A stretch of 64,000 nt of DNA from CAVXDY01 sp963721335 (lineage in GTDB: Bacteria > Actinomycetota > Thermoleophilia > Miltoncostaeales > Miltoncostaeaceae). The notes below the pieces were generated by a model. The model saw only the letters and a program-made list of their open reading frames with translations, did no database searches and had not been told where the DNA came from. Every line of letters starts with the position of its first letter. Position 1 is the first letter of the stretch. The stretch spans positions 1-64,000 of the forward strand of contig CAVRIV010000002.1 of the NCBI GenBank assembly GCA_963721335.1, read 5' to 3'. Shown here piece after piece: positions 21,672 to 35,506 of the stretch. Both the position numbers and the translations under genes were made by a program.

Positions 21672-23066
21672 ATGGGGGTGGGCGCGCGGTCGCGACGTGT
21701 GGCGCTCCTCGCGTGCGCGGTCGTCGCCGGGCTGTCGCTCGTTCCCGGCGGCGCGACCGCGGACCCCCTGACGGGCATGGAGGACTGGCTCTCCCGGGTG
21801 GTGACGCCGGGCCTGGCGCCGCCGCAGGGCCCGATCCCCCCGATCGCCGTCATCGAGCAGGGTTTCGACACCCAGCACCCCGAGATGCAGGGGGGATGGG
21901 TGACCATGCAGCGCCCATCGCCGCGGCCCGATATGACGGACGAGCGGCAGGTCCAGGACTTCGCATCGTCCATCGCCCACGGCACCGCGATCGCGAGCAT
22001 CATCGGAGCGCCGCGCGACGGCGTCGGCATGGAGGGGGTGCTGCCCGGCGCCCGGGTGCGCGTCTACGGCAACTCGCTCGCGTGTCGTGACATGGCCCTG
22101 GCGATCCGCCAGGCGGTCGACGACGGCGCCCGCGTCATCACCGCCAGCTACGGCTTCACCCGCGCGGGCGCCTGCCGCGCCCACCACGACGCCACCAGCT
22201 ACGCCTTCGGCCGGGGCGCCCTGGTGGTGGCCGCCGCCGGCAACGGCCGGCCCGCCCAGCCCTCGATCCAGCCCGGGAACGACTACCACGTCCTCACGGT
22301 GGCCGCGCTCAACGGAGTCGACCAGCCGACCGGCTTCTCGTACCAGAACGTGTACGTCGATCTCGCGGCCCCGGGCGAGCGCGTGTTGGCCGCGACCCCG
22401 GTGTGGTGGGACACGCAGGACGGCGTCGCGGACGGCTACTCCCTCGTCGACGGCACCAGCTTCTCCGCGCCGGTGGTCGCGGCCGCCGCCGCCTGGGTGA
22501 TGGCCCAGCGGCCGCAGCTCTCGCCGGACCAGGTGGCCGAGGTCCTGCGGCGGTCGGCACGCGACCTGCAGCGTCCGGGGTGGGACATCTCCACGGGTTG
22601 GGGCGCGGTCGACCTCGGCGCGGCCCTCCGCCAGGCGGCGCCCCCGACGGATCCCGACGAGCCCAACGACGACATCCGATGGCTCGACGGGAGCGCCGGC
22701 CTGCGCCCGGTCCCGCCCCTCCTGCGCCGGGGGCCGGACGAATCGATCTCCGCGCGCCTCGACTCCCTGAAGGACCCGCTCGACGTCTACCCGATATGGG
22801 TGCCGCCCCGCGGCGCGATCGCCATCACCCTGACGCCCCGGGGGATGCCCATGGACCTCTTCGTGTGGCAGCCCGGCACCAAGACCGTGCGGGGGAACGT
22901 GGGGTCGGTGACCAGCAGCCGCCGCCGCGGGCTGCGCCCCGACCTGGCGCGCATCGTCAACCGCAGCGCGCGCGGAGCGAGGATCTGGGTGGAGGTGCGC
23001 CGGGTGCGAGCGCGGGCGCTCGCCGGCAGCTACACCCTCACGCTGGAGCGCGTTCCGATCTCGTAG
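21672..23066 (+). CDS. Secreted subtilisin-family (S8) protease with Glu in the Asp position, 464 aa
   Basis: A predicted exported serine protease. The signal peptide is at about residues 8-31 (VALLACAVVAGLSLVPGGATA). The catalytic domain spans about 55-315: His in AHGTAIASIIGA, oxyanion Asn in VVAAAGNGRP and Ser in DGTSFSAPVVAA. The first triad motif reads PIAVIEQGFDTQHPEM, where the family normally has D-S/T-G, so the catalytic Asp is replaced by Glu. A C-terminal region of about 140 residues looks like a beta-rich domain. ATG 21672 is preceded by a purine-rich stretch. The gene is uninterrupted. Confidence 0.88.
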   Translation: MGVGARSRRVALLACAVVAGLSLVPGGATADPLTGMEDWLSRVVTPGLAPPQGPIPPIAVIEQGFDTQHPEMQGGWVTMQRPSPRPDMTDERQVQDFASSIAHGTAIASIIGAPRDGVGMEGVLPGARVRVYGNSLACRDMALAIRQAVDDGARVITASYGFTRAGACRAHHDATSYAFGRGALVVAAAGNGRPAQPSIQPGNDYHVLTVAALNGVDQPTGFSYQNVYVDLAAPGERVLAATPVWWDTQDGVADGYSLVDGTSFSAPVVAAAAAWVMAQRPQLSPDQVAEVLRRSARDLQRPGWDISTGWGAVDLGAALRQAAPPTDPDEPNDDIRWLDGSAGLRPVPPLLRRGPDESISARLDSLKDPLDVYPIWVPPRGAIAITLTPRGMPMDLFVWQPGTKTVRGNVGSVTSSRRRGLRPDLARIVNRSARGARIWVEVRRVRARALAGSYTLTLERVPIS

Positions 23067-23114
23067 GCGTCGTGGTGCCCACGCCTTCCGGGCCCGGCGT
23101 ACGCCGACGCAAGC

Positions 23115-24652
<1,538 letters not shown>

Positions 24653-24656
<4 letters not shown>

Positions 24657-25294
24657 TCGACCTCCACCGGAACGACTTGTACCTGGCGCCGATCCCCTGG
24701 ATCGCGACGCACCCTGCCGGCGGCGAAGAGGCGGACCACCTCGGGTACGAGACGGTGCTCCACGCCGCGAATCCGCTCCGTGAGCGAGTCCGCGGTGTCA
24801 CCGTACAGCACCGGCACGGCCTCTTGGAGGATGGGCGGACCGCCGTCGACGAGCTCCTCGGCGTAGTGCACGGTCACCCCCGTGACCCGCGCCCCGAAGG
24901 CCAGGGCCTGCTCGATCGCGTGCAGCCCGGGGAAGGCCGGCAGGAGCGAGGGGTGCAGGTTGACCACCCGGTCGGGGAAGCGGTCGAGGAAGGCGCTGGT
25001 GAGGATGCTCATCCACCCGGCGAGCACCACGAGGCCGGGCGCGCTGGCCTCGACGACCCCGGCCAGATCGCGGTCGCGATCCTCGCGCGAGCGCCCGGCC
25101 ATCGGCACCACCTCGGTGGGGATGCCCGCCGCCCGCGCCCGCTCGAGGCCGAAGGCGTCAGGGCGCGAGCCCACCACCAGCACGATCTCGATCGGCCCCC
25201 CGGGCCGGTGCACCGAGTCGATCAGGCTCTGCAGGTTCGTCCCGCCGCCCGACACCAGCACGGTCACCCGGAACGGCGGGGCCTCCTCAGGCAA
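24653..25294 (-). CDS. purN: Phosphoribosylglycinamide formyltransferase 1, 213 aa
   Basis: Formylates GAR using 10-formyltetrahydrofolate. The family N-terminus VTVLVSGGGTNLQSLID is present. The folate-site HPSLLPAFPG holds the catalytic His, and VTVHYAEELVDGGPPILQ gives the second conserved His and Asp. Uninterrupted. The start is TTG 25294, overlapping the last 8 nt of purM; no ATG or GTG lies closer to the conserved N-terminus. Its stop overlaps purH. Confidence 0.95.
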
Positions 25295-26252
25295 TGAGGA
25301 CCCCGTCCCCCCCGGCGACCACCCGGCCCACCTCCCGGGCGTCGTCGAGGGCGGCCGCCGCGGCCGCCGCCGACTCCGGGGCCACCACCACGCACATGCC
25401 GAGGCCCATGTTGAACGTGCGCCACGCCTCCTCCTCGGCCACCCGCCCGGTGGCCAGGACGGCGGCGATCGCCGGTCCGGCCTCCCAGAGGGAGCGGTCG
25501 AGCGCGGCGGTGAGGCCCTCGGGCAGCGCGCGCGGCAGGTTCTCGGGGATGCCGCCCCCCGTGATGTGGGCGGCCGCCCGCACCTCGACGCCCGCCTCCG
25601 CGAGCCGTGCGAGCGGGTCGACGTAGAGCCGGGTGGGCGCGAGCAGCAGGTCGGCGTCCGCCCGAAGCGCTCCGTCGGCGACGAGGGCGCGCACCAGCGA
25701 GAACCCGTTCGAGTGCAGCCCCGACGAGGGGATCCCGATCACGACGTCGCCCGCGCGCACGCGGTGCGGGCCGAGCATCTCCGAGCGCTCCACCACCCCG
25801 CAGGCGAAGCCGGCCAGGTCGAAATGGCCGGGCGCATAGAGGCCCGGCATCTCGGCCGTCTCGCCGCCGGCCAGCGCACAGCCCACGGCCTCGCACGCCT
25901 CGGCGATCGAGCGCACCAGGGCCGCCCCCTCCTCCGGGTCCAGTCGCCCGACGGCCAGGTAGTCCAGGAAGACCAGGGGCCGCGCGCCGGTGCAGGCCAG
26001 GTCGTTGACGCACATCGCCACCAGGTCCTGCCCCAGGCCCTCCAGGCGCCCCAGCTCCTGCGCCAGCAGCAGCTTCGTCCCGATCCCGTCGGTACAGGTC
26101 ACGAGCATCGGCTCGCGCATCCCCGGCGGGAGGGCGTGCGCCGCGGCGAAGCCGGTCTGGCCCCCGGCGACGAGGCCGGCGATCGCGTCGGTGTGCCGCC
26201 GCGCCGCGTCGAGGTCGACCCCCGCGTCGCGGTAGGACAGGGGGCCCGCCAC
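25287..26252 (-). CDS. purM: AIR synthetase, 321 aa
   Basis: Converts FGAM to aminoimidazole ribotide with ATP. The motif TCTDGIGTKLLLA, the catalytic core CVNDLACTGARPLVFLDY and GGETAEMPGLY are clear, as is SGLHSNGFSLVR. GTG 26252 follows the purF TAA by 3 nt. The gene is uninterrupted and slightly shorter than many homologues (about 340-350 aa). Confidence 0.95.
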   Translation of the reverse strand: MAGPLSYRDAGVDLDAARRHTDAIAGLVAGGQTGFAAAHALPPGMREPMLVTCTDGIGTKLLLAQELGRLEGLGQDLVAMCVNDLACTGARPLVFLDYLAVGRLDPEEGAALVRSIAEACEAVGCALAGGETAEMPGLYAPGHFDLAGFACGVVERSEMLGPHRVRAGDVVIGIPSSGLHSNGFSLVRALVADGALRADADLLLAPTRLYVDPLARLAEAGVEVRAAAHITGGGIPENLPRALPEGLTAALDRSLWEAGPAIAAVLATGRVAEEEAWRTFNMGLGMCVVVAPESAAAAAAALDDAREVGRVVAGGDGVLIA

Positions 26253-26255
26253 GGC

Positions 26256-27712
26256 TTAGGCGGGCGCGGGGAGTGGCACGCCCGGCTCGAACCGCAGCTT
26301 CAACGAGGAGTCCGGGATCGGGATCGGGTACTCGCCGGTGAAGCAGGCGCGGCAGTAGCGCGACGACGGGCGGCCCAGGGCGCGCTGCAGCCCGTCCAGC
26401 GAGAGGTAGGCCAGCGAGTGCGACGCGGTGAGCGCGGCGATCTCCTCCACGGTGCGCCCGGCCGCCACGAGCTCGGAGCGGTCGGCCATGTCGATGCCGT
26501 AGTAGCACGGCCACAGGATCGGCGGGCTCGAGATGCGCATGTGCACCTCGGCGGCGCCCGCGTCGAACAGCATCGCGACGATCTGGCGGGTCGTGTTGCC
26601 GCGGACGATCGAGTCGTCCACCACCACCAGGCGCTTGCCCCCGATCACCGCCGGGAGCGGGTTGAACTTCAGCCGGATGCCGTGCTGGCGCATCGTCTGG
26701 TCGGGCTGGATGAAGCTGCGCCCCACGTAGCGGTTGCGCACCACCGCCTCGGCATAGGGGATGCCCGACTCCTGGGCGAAGCCGATCGCCGCCGGCGTGC
26801 CGCTGTCGGGCAGGCCCACCACCATGTCGGCGTCGGCGGGGCTCTCGCGGGCGAGCTCGGCGCCCATCGCCCGCCGCGCCTCCCACACCGTCAGGCCCTC
26901 CATCTGGCTGTCCGGGCGGGCGAAGTAGATGTGCTCGAACACGCACAGCCGGGCTCCCGCCGACGGCAGGGCCTGGCGGCTCCGCAGGCCGGTCGCCTCC
27001 AGGCGCACGGCCTCCCCGGGGCGCACGTCCCGCACGTAGGTGGCGCCGATCTGGTCGAGGGCGCAGGTCTCCGACGCCACGCACCAGCCGTCGTCGTCGA
27101 GCCGCCCGAGCACCAGCGGGCGCACGCCGTGGGCATCGCGGAAGGCCACCAGCTCGCGGCTGGACATGGCCACCACCGAGTAGGCGCCCACCAGGCGCTG
27201 CATCACGGCGCTGGCCGCGGCGAGCAGGCTGCCCTCCTCGGCCGCGATCATCGCCGCGATGATCTCCGAGTCCGTGCTGGCCCGCAGGTCGACCGAGGCG
27301 AGCTCCATCTCGGCGCGCAGCTCGCCGGTGTTGGTGAGGTTGCCGTTGTGGCCGAGCGCCACGATGTCGCCGCCGCGGGTCTGGGTGACCGGCTGGGCGT
27401 TGTCCCACTTGTTGGCGCCGGTGGTCGAGTAGCGCACGTGCCCGATGGCGGCGTCGCCGGTCAGGCTTCGGAGCGCGGACTCGTCGAAGACGGCGCTCAC
27501 CAGGCCGAGGTCGCGCTGCACCGTCACGTGGCCGCCGTCGCGCACGGCGATCCCCGCGCTCTCCTGGCCGCGGTGCTGCAGGGCGTGGAGCGCGTAGAAC
27601 GAGAGCCGCGACACGTCGCGCCCCGGCGCCACGACGCCGAAGACCCCGCACTCCTCCTTGGGGCGGTCGTCGAGCACGCCGGCCACCTCGGCGGGATGGC
27701 TCGTCGGCTCGC

Positions 27713-27716
<4 letters not shown>
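26256..27716 (-). CDS. purF: Amidophosphoribosyltransferase, iron-sulfur type, 486 aa
   Basis: The committed step of purine synthesis, making phosphoribosylamine from PRPP and glutamine. A propeptide of about 22 residues precedes the N-terminal nucleophile Cys of ECGVFGVVAPG, so self-processing is expected. The glutaminase domain follows (HRGQESAGIA, GHVRYSTTG), then the PRPP loop VVVDDSIVRGNTT. Cys in ARLCVFEHIYF, WPCYYG and YCRACF match the [4Fe-4S] ligands of the Bacillus-type enzyme. Uninterrupted. GTG 27716 overlaps the purL stop. Confidence 0.96.
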
Positions 27717-29887
<2,171 letters not shown>

Positions 29888-29891
<4 letters not shown>

Positions 29892-30527
29892 CGCCCCACC
29901 AGCCCGGCCAGCACCAGGCCGCCGTCGGTCGAGCCGAGCAGCGGGTCACAGGCCTCCTCGGGGTGGGGCATGAGGCCCATCACGTTCCCCGCGGCGTTCG
30001 CCACGCCGGCCACGCGGTCGGTGGAGCCCAGCGGGTTGTCCGGTCCGTAGCGCAGCACCACCCGCGCCTCGGACGGCGTCGCCGTACCAGGCGCCCTCGT
30101 TGTTCTTGATCGGGATCGAGAGGCTCGAGCCGGCCGGGAGCCCGGCGGTCCAGGGCGTTCCGGCGTCGGTCACCTCCAGGTCCATCTGGCGGCAGACGAA
30201 CGAGAGCGTGGCGTTGCGGCGCAGCGCCCCGGGCAGCAGGCCCGCCTCGCACAGGACCTGGAAGCCGTTGCAGATGCCGATCACCCGGCCGCCGTCCTCG
30301 GCGTGCCGTCGCACGGCGGCCATGATCGGCGCGCGGCTGGCGATGGCGCCGCAGCGCAGGTGGTCGCCGTAGGAGAAGCCGCCGGGCAGCAGCACCGCGC
30401 TCGTTCCCGCCGGCAGCTCGGGGTCGGCGTGCCAGGCCGGCGCGACGGACCCCCCGAGCCGCTCGACCGCGCGGCGGGCGCTGTCGTGGTCGAGCGAGCC
30501 GGGGAAGCGCACGACGGCCACCGTCAC
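29888..30527 (-). CDS. purQ: FGAM synthase glutaminase subunit (one indel)
   Basis: Class I glutamine amidotransferase that feeds ammonia to PurL. The N-terminus is VAVVRFPGSLDHDSA, the oxyanion region is LLPGGFSYGDHLRCGAIA and the nucleophile Cys is in IGICNGFQVLCEAGLLPG. The catalytic His-Glu is in GLMPHPEEA. One indel near 30078 splits the C-terminal third. GTG 30527 overlaps the purS stop by 4 nt. Confidence 0.95.
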
Positions 30528-30760
30528 CCGGCGACCTCGACCCGGTAGTCCTCGATCAGCGCGTTGGCCAGCAACTGGTCGCACATCGCGCGGGCCTGGG
30601 CGGCGGGGTCGTCGCCCGTGATCTCCAGCTCGATCCGCTTGCCGATGCGCACCTCGCCCACCCCGGCGAACCCGAGCTGCGCCAGCGCTCCGGCCACCGC
30701 CTGGCCCTGGGGGTCGAGCACCCCGGCCTTCGGCATCACGGTCACCACCACCTGGGTCAC
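30524..30760 (-). CDS. purS: FGAM synthase subunit PurS, 78 aa
   Basis: A small dimeric subunit that bridges PurL and PurQ. The sequence VVVTVMPKAGVLDPQGQAV matches the family start, and VGEVRIGKRIELEI is the second conserved strand. GTG 30760 overlaps the purC stop and its own TGA overlaps purQ. Uninterrupted and of normal length. Confidence 0.94.
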   Translation of the reverse strand: MTQVVVTVMPKAGVLDPQGQAVAGALAQLGFAGVGEVRIGKRIELEITGDDPAAQARAMCDQLLANALIEDYRVEVAG

Positions 30761-31587
30761 CCCGCCACCTCCGCGATCCGCTCGTGGGCCTCCACGATAC
30801 CGGGCGCGCGTGCCCTCCACCACCTCGGGCGGCAACTCGGGAGGCGGCGACGCGTGGTCCCAGCCGATCCGGTCGAGCCAGTCGCGCAGGTACTGCTTGT
30901 CGAAGGAGGGCGGGCTCTGCCCGGGCGTCCACCGGTCGGCCGGCCAGAGGCGCGACGAGTCGGGGGTGAGCGCCTCGTCGCCCAGCACCAGCCGGCCCTC
31001 GGGATCGTGCCCGAGCTCGAACTTGGTGTCGGCCAGGATCAGGCCGGCCCGGCGGCAGACCTCGGCCGCCGCGCGCGTAGAGCGCCATGGTGATCCGCTC
31101 GGCCTCGGCCAGGACGCCCGCGCCCACCAGCCCGGCCGCCTCCTCCCGGGTGATGTTGAGTCGTGGCCCTCGGTGGCCTTCGTCGCCGGGGTGAAGATCG
31201 GCTCGGGCAGGGGGTCGGCCTGGCGCAGGCCCGGCGGGAGCGGGTGGCCGCAGACCTCCCCGGTCTCGGCGTAGTCGCGCCAGCCCGAGCCGGCCAGGTA
31301 GCCGCGGGCGACGCACTCCACCGGCAGCATCCTCAGCCGCCGCACCAGCATCGCCCGCTCGCTCCACAGCTCGATCAGGTGGTTGGGGACGATGTCGGCG
31401 GTGTTCGCGAACCAGAGCGCCGAGAGCGCGGTGAGAACCCGTCCCTTGTCCGGGATCGGGGTGGGCATGATCCAGTCGTAGGCGGAGATGCGATCGGTCG
31501 CGACGATCAGGAGGCGCTCGGCGTCGACCCGCCGCACCTCGCGCACCTTGCCCTCGAGGACGAGCGGGTAGTCGGCGGCCGCGCGCG

Positions 31588-31591
<4 letters not shown>
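30757..31591 (-). CDS. purC: SAICAR synthetase (several indels)
   Basis: ATP-dependent condensation of CAIR with aspartate. The N-terminus has LEGKVREVRRVD and ATDRISAYDWIMP; the middle has ECVARGYLAGSGW and PATKATEGHD; the end has ILADTKFELG and DEALTPDSSRLWP. Indels near 31162, 31078 and 30805 break the frame. GTG 31591 overlaps the purB stop. The longer form with the GYLAGSGW motif matches the yeast Ade1-like branch, common in actinomycetes. Confidence 0.94.
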
Positions 31592-32881
<1,290 letters not shown>

Positions 32882-32885
<4 letters not shown>

Positions 32886-34157
32886 CCCTCGAGCCCCGAG
32901 GCGATGTCGCCCCTCATCTGGCGCCCCTCGAAGCGCACGAGCTCGGCCGCCGCGTAGGCCCGGTCCCGCGCCTCCCGCACGTCGCCGCCTCGTGCGCTGA
33001 CCGCCAGCACCCGGCCCCCCGCGGTCACGATCGTGCCGCCGGGTCCCCGCGCCGTCCCGGCGTGGTAGATCTCGGCCCCGGTCGCGGCGGCCTCGTCGAG
33101 GCCCTCGATGACGTCACCGCCCCGAGGGGTGCCCGGATACCCGTGCGCCGCCAGGACCACCGCCACCACGGCGCCCGTCGTGGACCCGCACCGGCCGGTC
33201 CTCCAGCTCACCGTCGGCGGCCGCGGTCAGGAGGCCCAGGGCGTCCTCCTCCAGGCGCGGCAGCAGCGCCTGCGTCTCGGGGTCGCCGAACCGGGTGTTG
33301 AACTCGAGCACCCGCGGCCCGTCCGCGGTCATCATCAGCCCGGCGTAGAGCGTGCCCGAGAAGGGCGCCCCCCGGCGCTCCATCTCCGCGATCACCGGCC
33401 GGTGAACGCGGTCGAGCAGCTCGTCGGCCAGCGCGTCCGGGATGTCCGGGACCGGGGAGACCGAGCCCATCCCTCCCGTGTTGGGCCCGGTGTTGCCCTC
33501 GCCGATCGGCTTGTAGTCCCGGGCGGCCGGGAAGCGGGCCACGGCGCGGCCGTCGGTGATCGCGAGCAGCGACACCTCGGGACCCGCCATGCCCTCCTCC
33601 ACCACGACCACCCGGCCGGCGTCGCCGAAGCTGCCGGTCACGAGGCAGGCCTCGAGCGCCTCGCGGGCCTCCGCCGTGCTCGTCGCCACGACCACGCCCT
33701 TGCCGGCGGCCAGGCCGTCGGCCTTCACGGCCACGGGGAGGCCCAGCTCCGCGACGGCGGCCATGCCGGCCTCGACGTCGGTCACGGTGACGGCCCTGGC
33801 GGTGGGGACGCCGGCGGCCTCCATCACCTCCTTGGCGAAGGCCTTGCTGCCCTCCAGGCGGGCGGCGGCGGCTCCCGGCCCGAAGGCGCGGATGCCCGCG
33901 GCGCGGAGCGCGTCGCACATCCCGGAGACCAGCGGCGCCTCGGGTCCGACCACCACCAGGTCCACCCCGACGGCGCTCGCCAGCGCCACCACTCCGCCGG
34001 TGTCGTCCAGGTTCACGGGGAGGACCTCGGCGTCCTGGCCGATGCCCGCGTTGCCGCCCGCGCAGAAGATCCGGGGGCGCTCGGGGGATCGTCCGATCGC
34101 CCGCACGAGAGCGTGCTCGCGGCCCCCGCCTCCCACCACCAGCACCGTGCGGCTCAC
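32882..34157 (-). CDS. purD: Phosphoribosylamine-glycine ligase (one indel)
   Basis: ATP-grasp ligase for the second step of the pathway. VLVVGGGGREHALVRAI is the N-terminus, VKADGLAAGKGVVVA the ATP-binding strand and EFNTRFGDPETQALLPR the catalytic loop. One indel near 33180 moves the last 100 residues to another frame, which reads on through AHGYPGTPRGGDVI. GTG 34157 is the first start of the ten-gene operon; the promoter must lie in the 69 bp up to 34226, shared with a divergent gene. Confidence 0.95.
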
Positions 34158-34212
34158 CCCGGCACTCTCGCATACGCCGCGGTCGGCGGACCCCTCCCGC
34201 CCGGCCCCCCGC

Positions 34213-34218
34213 TAGCAT
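34213..34218 (+). promoter_or_regulatory. -10 element TAGCAT, likely leaderless promoter
   Basis: TAGCAT ends 8 nt before the ATG at 34227 in an otherwise almost pure G/C stretch. A transcript starting about 7 nt after a -10 box would begin at the start codon, which has no ribosome-binding site. No -35 is evident. Confidence 0.45.
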
Positions 34219-34226
34219 CCCGCGCG

Positions 34227-34598
34227 ATGGCGCAGTACCCCCGACCGCCGCTCTCGCGCGCGGAGCGAGAGGCCCACCGGGCGATGCTCGAGGAGGCGCT
34301 CGCGCGGCTGCCCACGGCCGACGACCCGGAGCGCACGGCGAGCGACGTCATGCGGGCGCTCGACGCGTACCTCGAGGCCACCGGAGGGGGCACCGCCCTG
34401 AGCCCGCGGGAGCCTCCGGTCACGAACTTCTCCGAGCGCCGGGAGCAGGACGAGCTGCGGTGGGTGAAGTGGTTCGTCATCGGCGGCGCCGCGTTGGCCA
34501 CCGCGGTCGTCGCCGTGACCCTCTCCGGGGGATGGCCCGCGGGCCTCGTGATCATCGGGATCTGGGTGCTCGCGCTCTTCGCTCTGCTCACCACCTGA
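34227..34598 (+). CDS. Conserved-looking small membrane protein, 123 aa
   Basis: I cannot assign a family. Residues 1-75 are polar and probably helical (PPLSRAEREAHRAMLEEAL), with a short Gly/Thr linker. Two hydrophobic helices lie at about residues 80-98 (WFVIGGAALATAVVAVTLS) and 102-121 (PAGLVIIGIWVLALFALL), so the C-terminus is in the membrane. ATG 34227 sits 8 nt after a TAGCAT box with no ribosome-binding site, so translation is probably leaderless. It is divergent from the purine operon. Confidence 0.6.
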   Translation: MAQYPRPPLSRAEREAHRAMLEEALARLPTADDPERTASDVMRALDAYLEATGGGTALSPREPPVTNFSERREQDELRWVKWFVIGGAALATAVVAVTLSGGWPAGLVIIGIWVLALFALLTT

Positions 34599-34604
34599 GA
34601 GCCG

Positions 34605-34621
34605 CGAAAAGAATCTTTTCG
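34605..34621. promoter_or_regulatory. 17-bp AT-rich dyad CGAAAAGA-A-TCTTTTCG
   Basis: An 8-bp perfect inverted repeat around one central base, lying 7 nt after the stop of the 123-residue gene and 45 nt before the HD-GYP start. It is much richer in A/T than its surroundings. It could be an operator for the HD-GYP gene. The single-base centre argues against an ordinary RNA hairpin. Confidence 0.35.
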
Positions 34622-34666
34622 GAAGTAGATCCGACGTTTCGGGGTCGGGGCCGGTCTGTAGTGGTG

Positions 34667-35338
34667 ATGATCGACTGGTTCCCCACCACGGCACGAATGC
34701 AGCCCGACGAGGCGGCCAAGGACCTGGGGCGCTGGCGCGGCATGCTCACCCTGCGACGCGTGGCACGCGAGGTGGATGCCCGGGATCCGGCCACCGCCGG
34801 CCACTCCGACCGCGTGGCGGCCCTCTGCGTCCTCCTGGCCGCCGAGCTCGGCTGGAGCCCCCGCCGGGCCGCGCGGCTCCGCGTGGCGGCCAGCATCCAC
34901 GACGTGGGCAAGGCGTGCCTGCCGGAGGAGATCCTGCTCGCCCCGCGCCGGCTCACGCCCGAGGAGTACGAGATCGTGAAGGAGCACGCGGTGCTCGGCT
35001 CCCAGATCGCCCGCTCGGTGGTCTCGCCGGCTCAGCTCGCCTGGGTGCGCAGCCACCACGAGCGATGGGACGGCCGCGGCTACCCGGACGGGCTCGCCGA
35101 CCACGAGATCCCCCACGGCGCCGCGGTCCTCTGCGTGGCCGACGCATGGGACGCCATGATCCACCGCTCCTGGACCGGGACCGCCCTCACCGAGAGCGAG
35201 GCGCTCGAGGAGTGCCGCCGGGAGTCGGGACTTCAGTTCTCCCCGGAGGTCGTGGACGCCCTGGAGCGGGTGGTTCAGACGGACCGCTCGGTCGTGGGGC
35301 GCCCGGTCGCGCCGCTGCGGCTGGTCCGCGCCGCCTGA
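34667..35338 (+). CDS. HD-GYP domain protein, 223 aa
   Basis: Probably a cyclic-di-GMP phosphodiesterase or related metal-dependent phosphohydrolase. The HD-GYP set is visible in order: AGHSDRVAALC, the HD pair in SIHDVGKACLPEEIL, KEHAVLGSQIARS, then SHHERWDGRGYPDGL with the GYP signature, and VADAWDAM. There is no sensor or receiver domain: the protein is just the catalytic domain with a short N-terminal helix. ATG 34667 was chosen; GTG 34664 and 34661 are also in frame. It ends 4 nt before a strong GC hairpin. Confidence 0.82.
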   Translation: MIDWFPTTARMQPDEAAKDLGRWRGMLTLRRVAREVDARDPATAGHSDRVAALCVLLAAELGWSPRRAARLRVAASIHDVGKACLPEEILLAPRRLTPEEYEIVKEHAVLGSQIARSVVSPAQLAWVRSHHERWDGRGYPDGLADHEIPHGAAVLCVADAWDAMIHRSWTGTALTESEALEECRRESGLQFSPEVVDALERVVQTDRSVVGRPVAPLRLVRAA

Positions 35339-35341
35339 ACC

Positions 35342-35362
35342 CGGCCGGTCCCGGACCGGCCG
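35342..35362 (+). terminator. GC-rich hairpin after the HD-GYP gene
   Basis: CGGCCGGT (35342-35349) pairs with ACCGGCCG (35355-35362) around a 5-nt loop. A run of A, not T, follows on this strand, so it would be an actinobacterial hairpin terminator without a U-tract. It separates the HD-GYP gene from the sigma-factor gene. Confidence 0.45.
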
Positions 35363-35506
35363 AAAAACAGCCCGCCGTTCGTACCTGGACCTTCGGGGAG
35401 TCTTCGCGGGCCACGACAAATTTTACGTAAGTTTCCCGCGTTCGAGGCGCTGCAGGATCCCAATCGTGGTGAGGTATAAGCCAAGCCCCACCGCAGGAGG
35501 ATCGCG

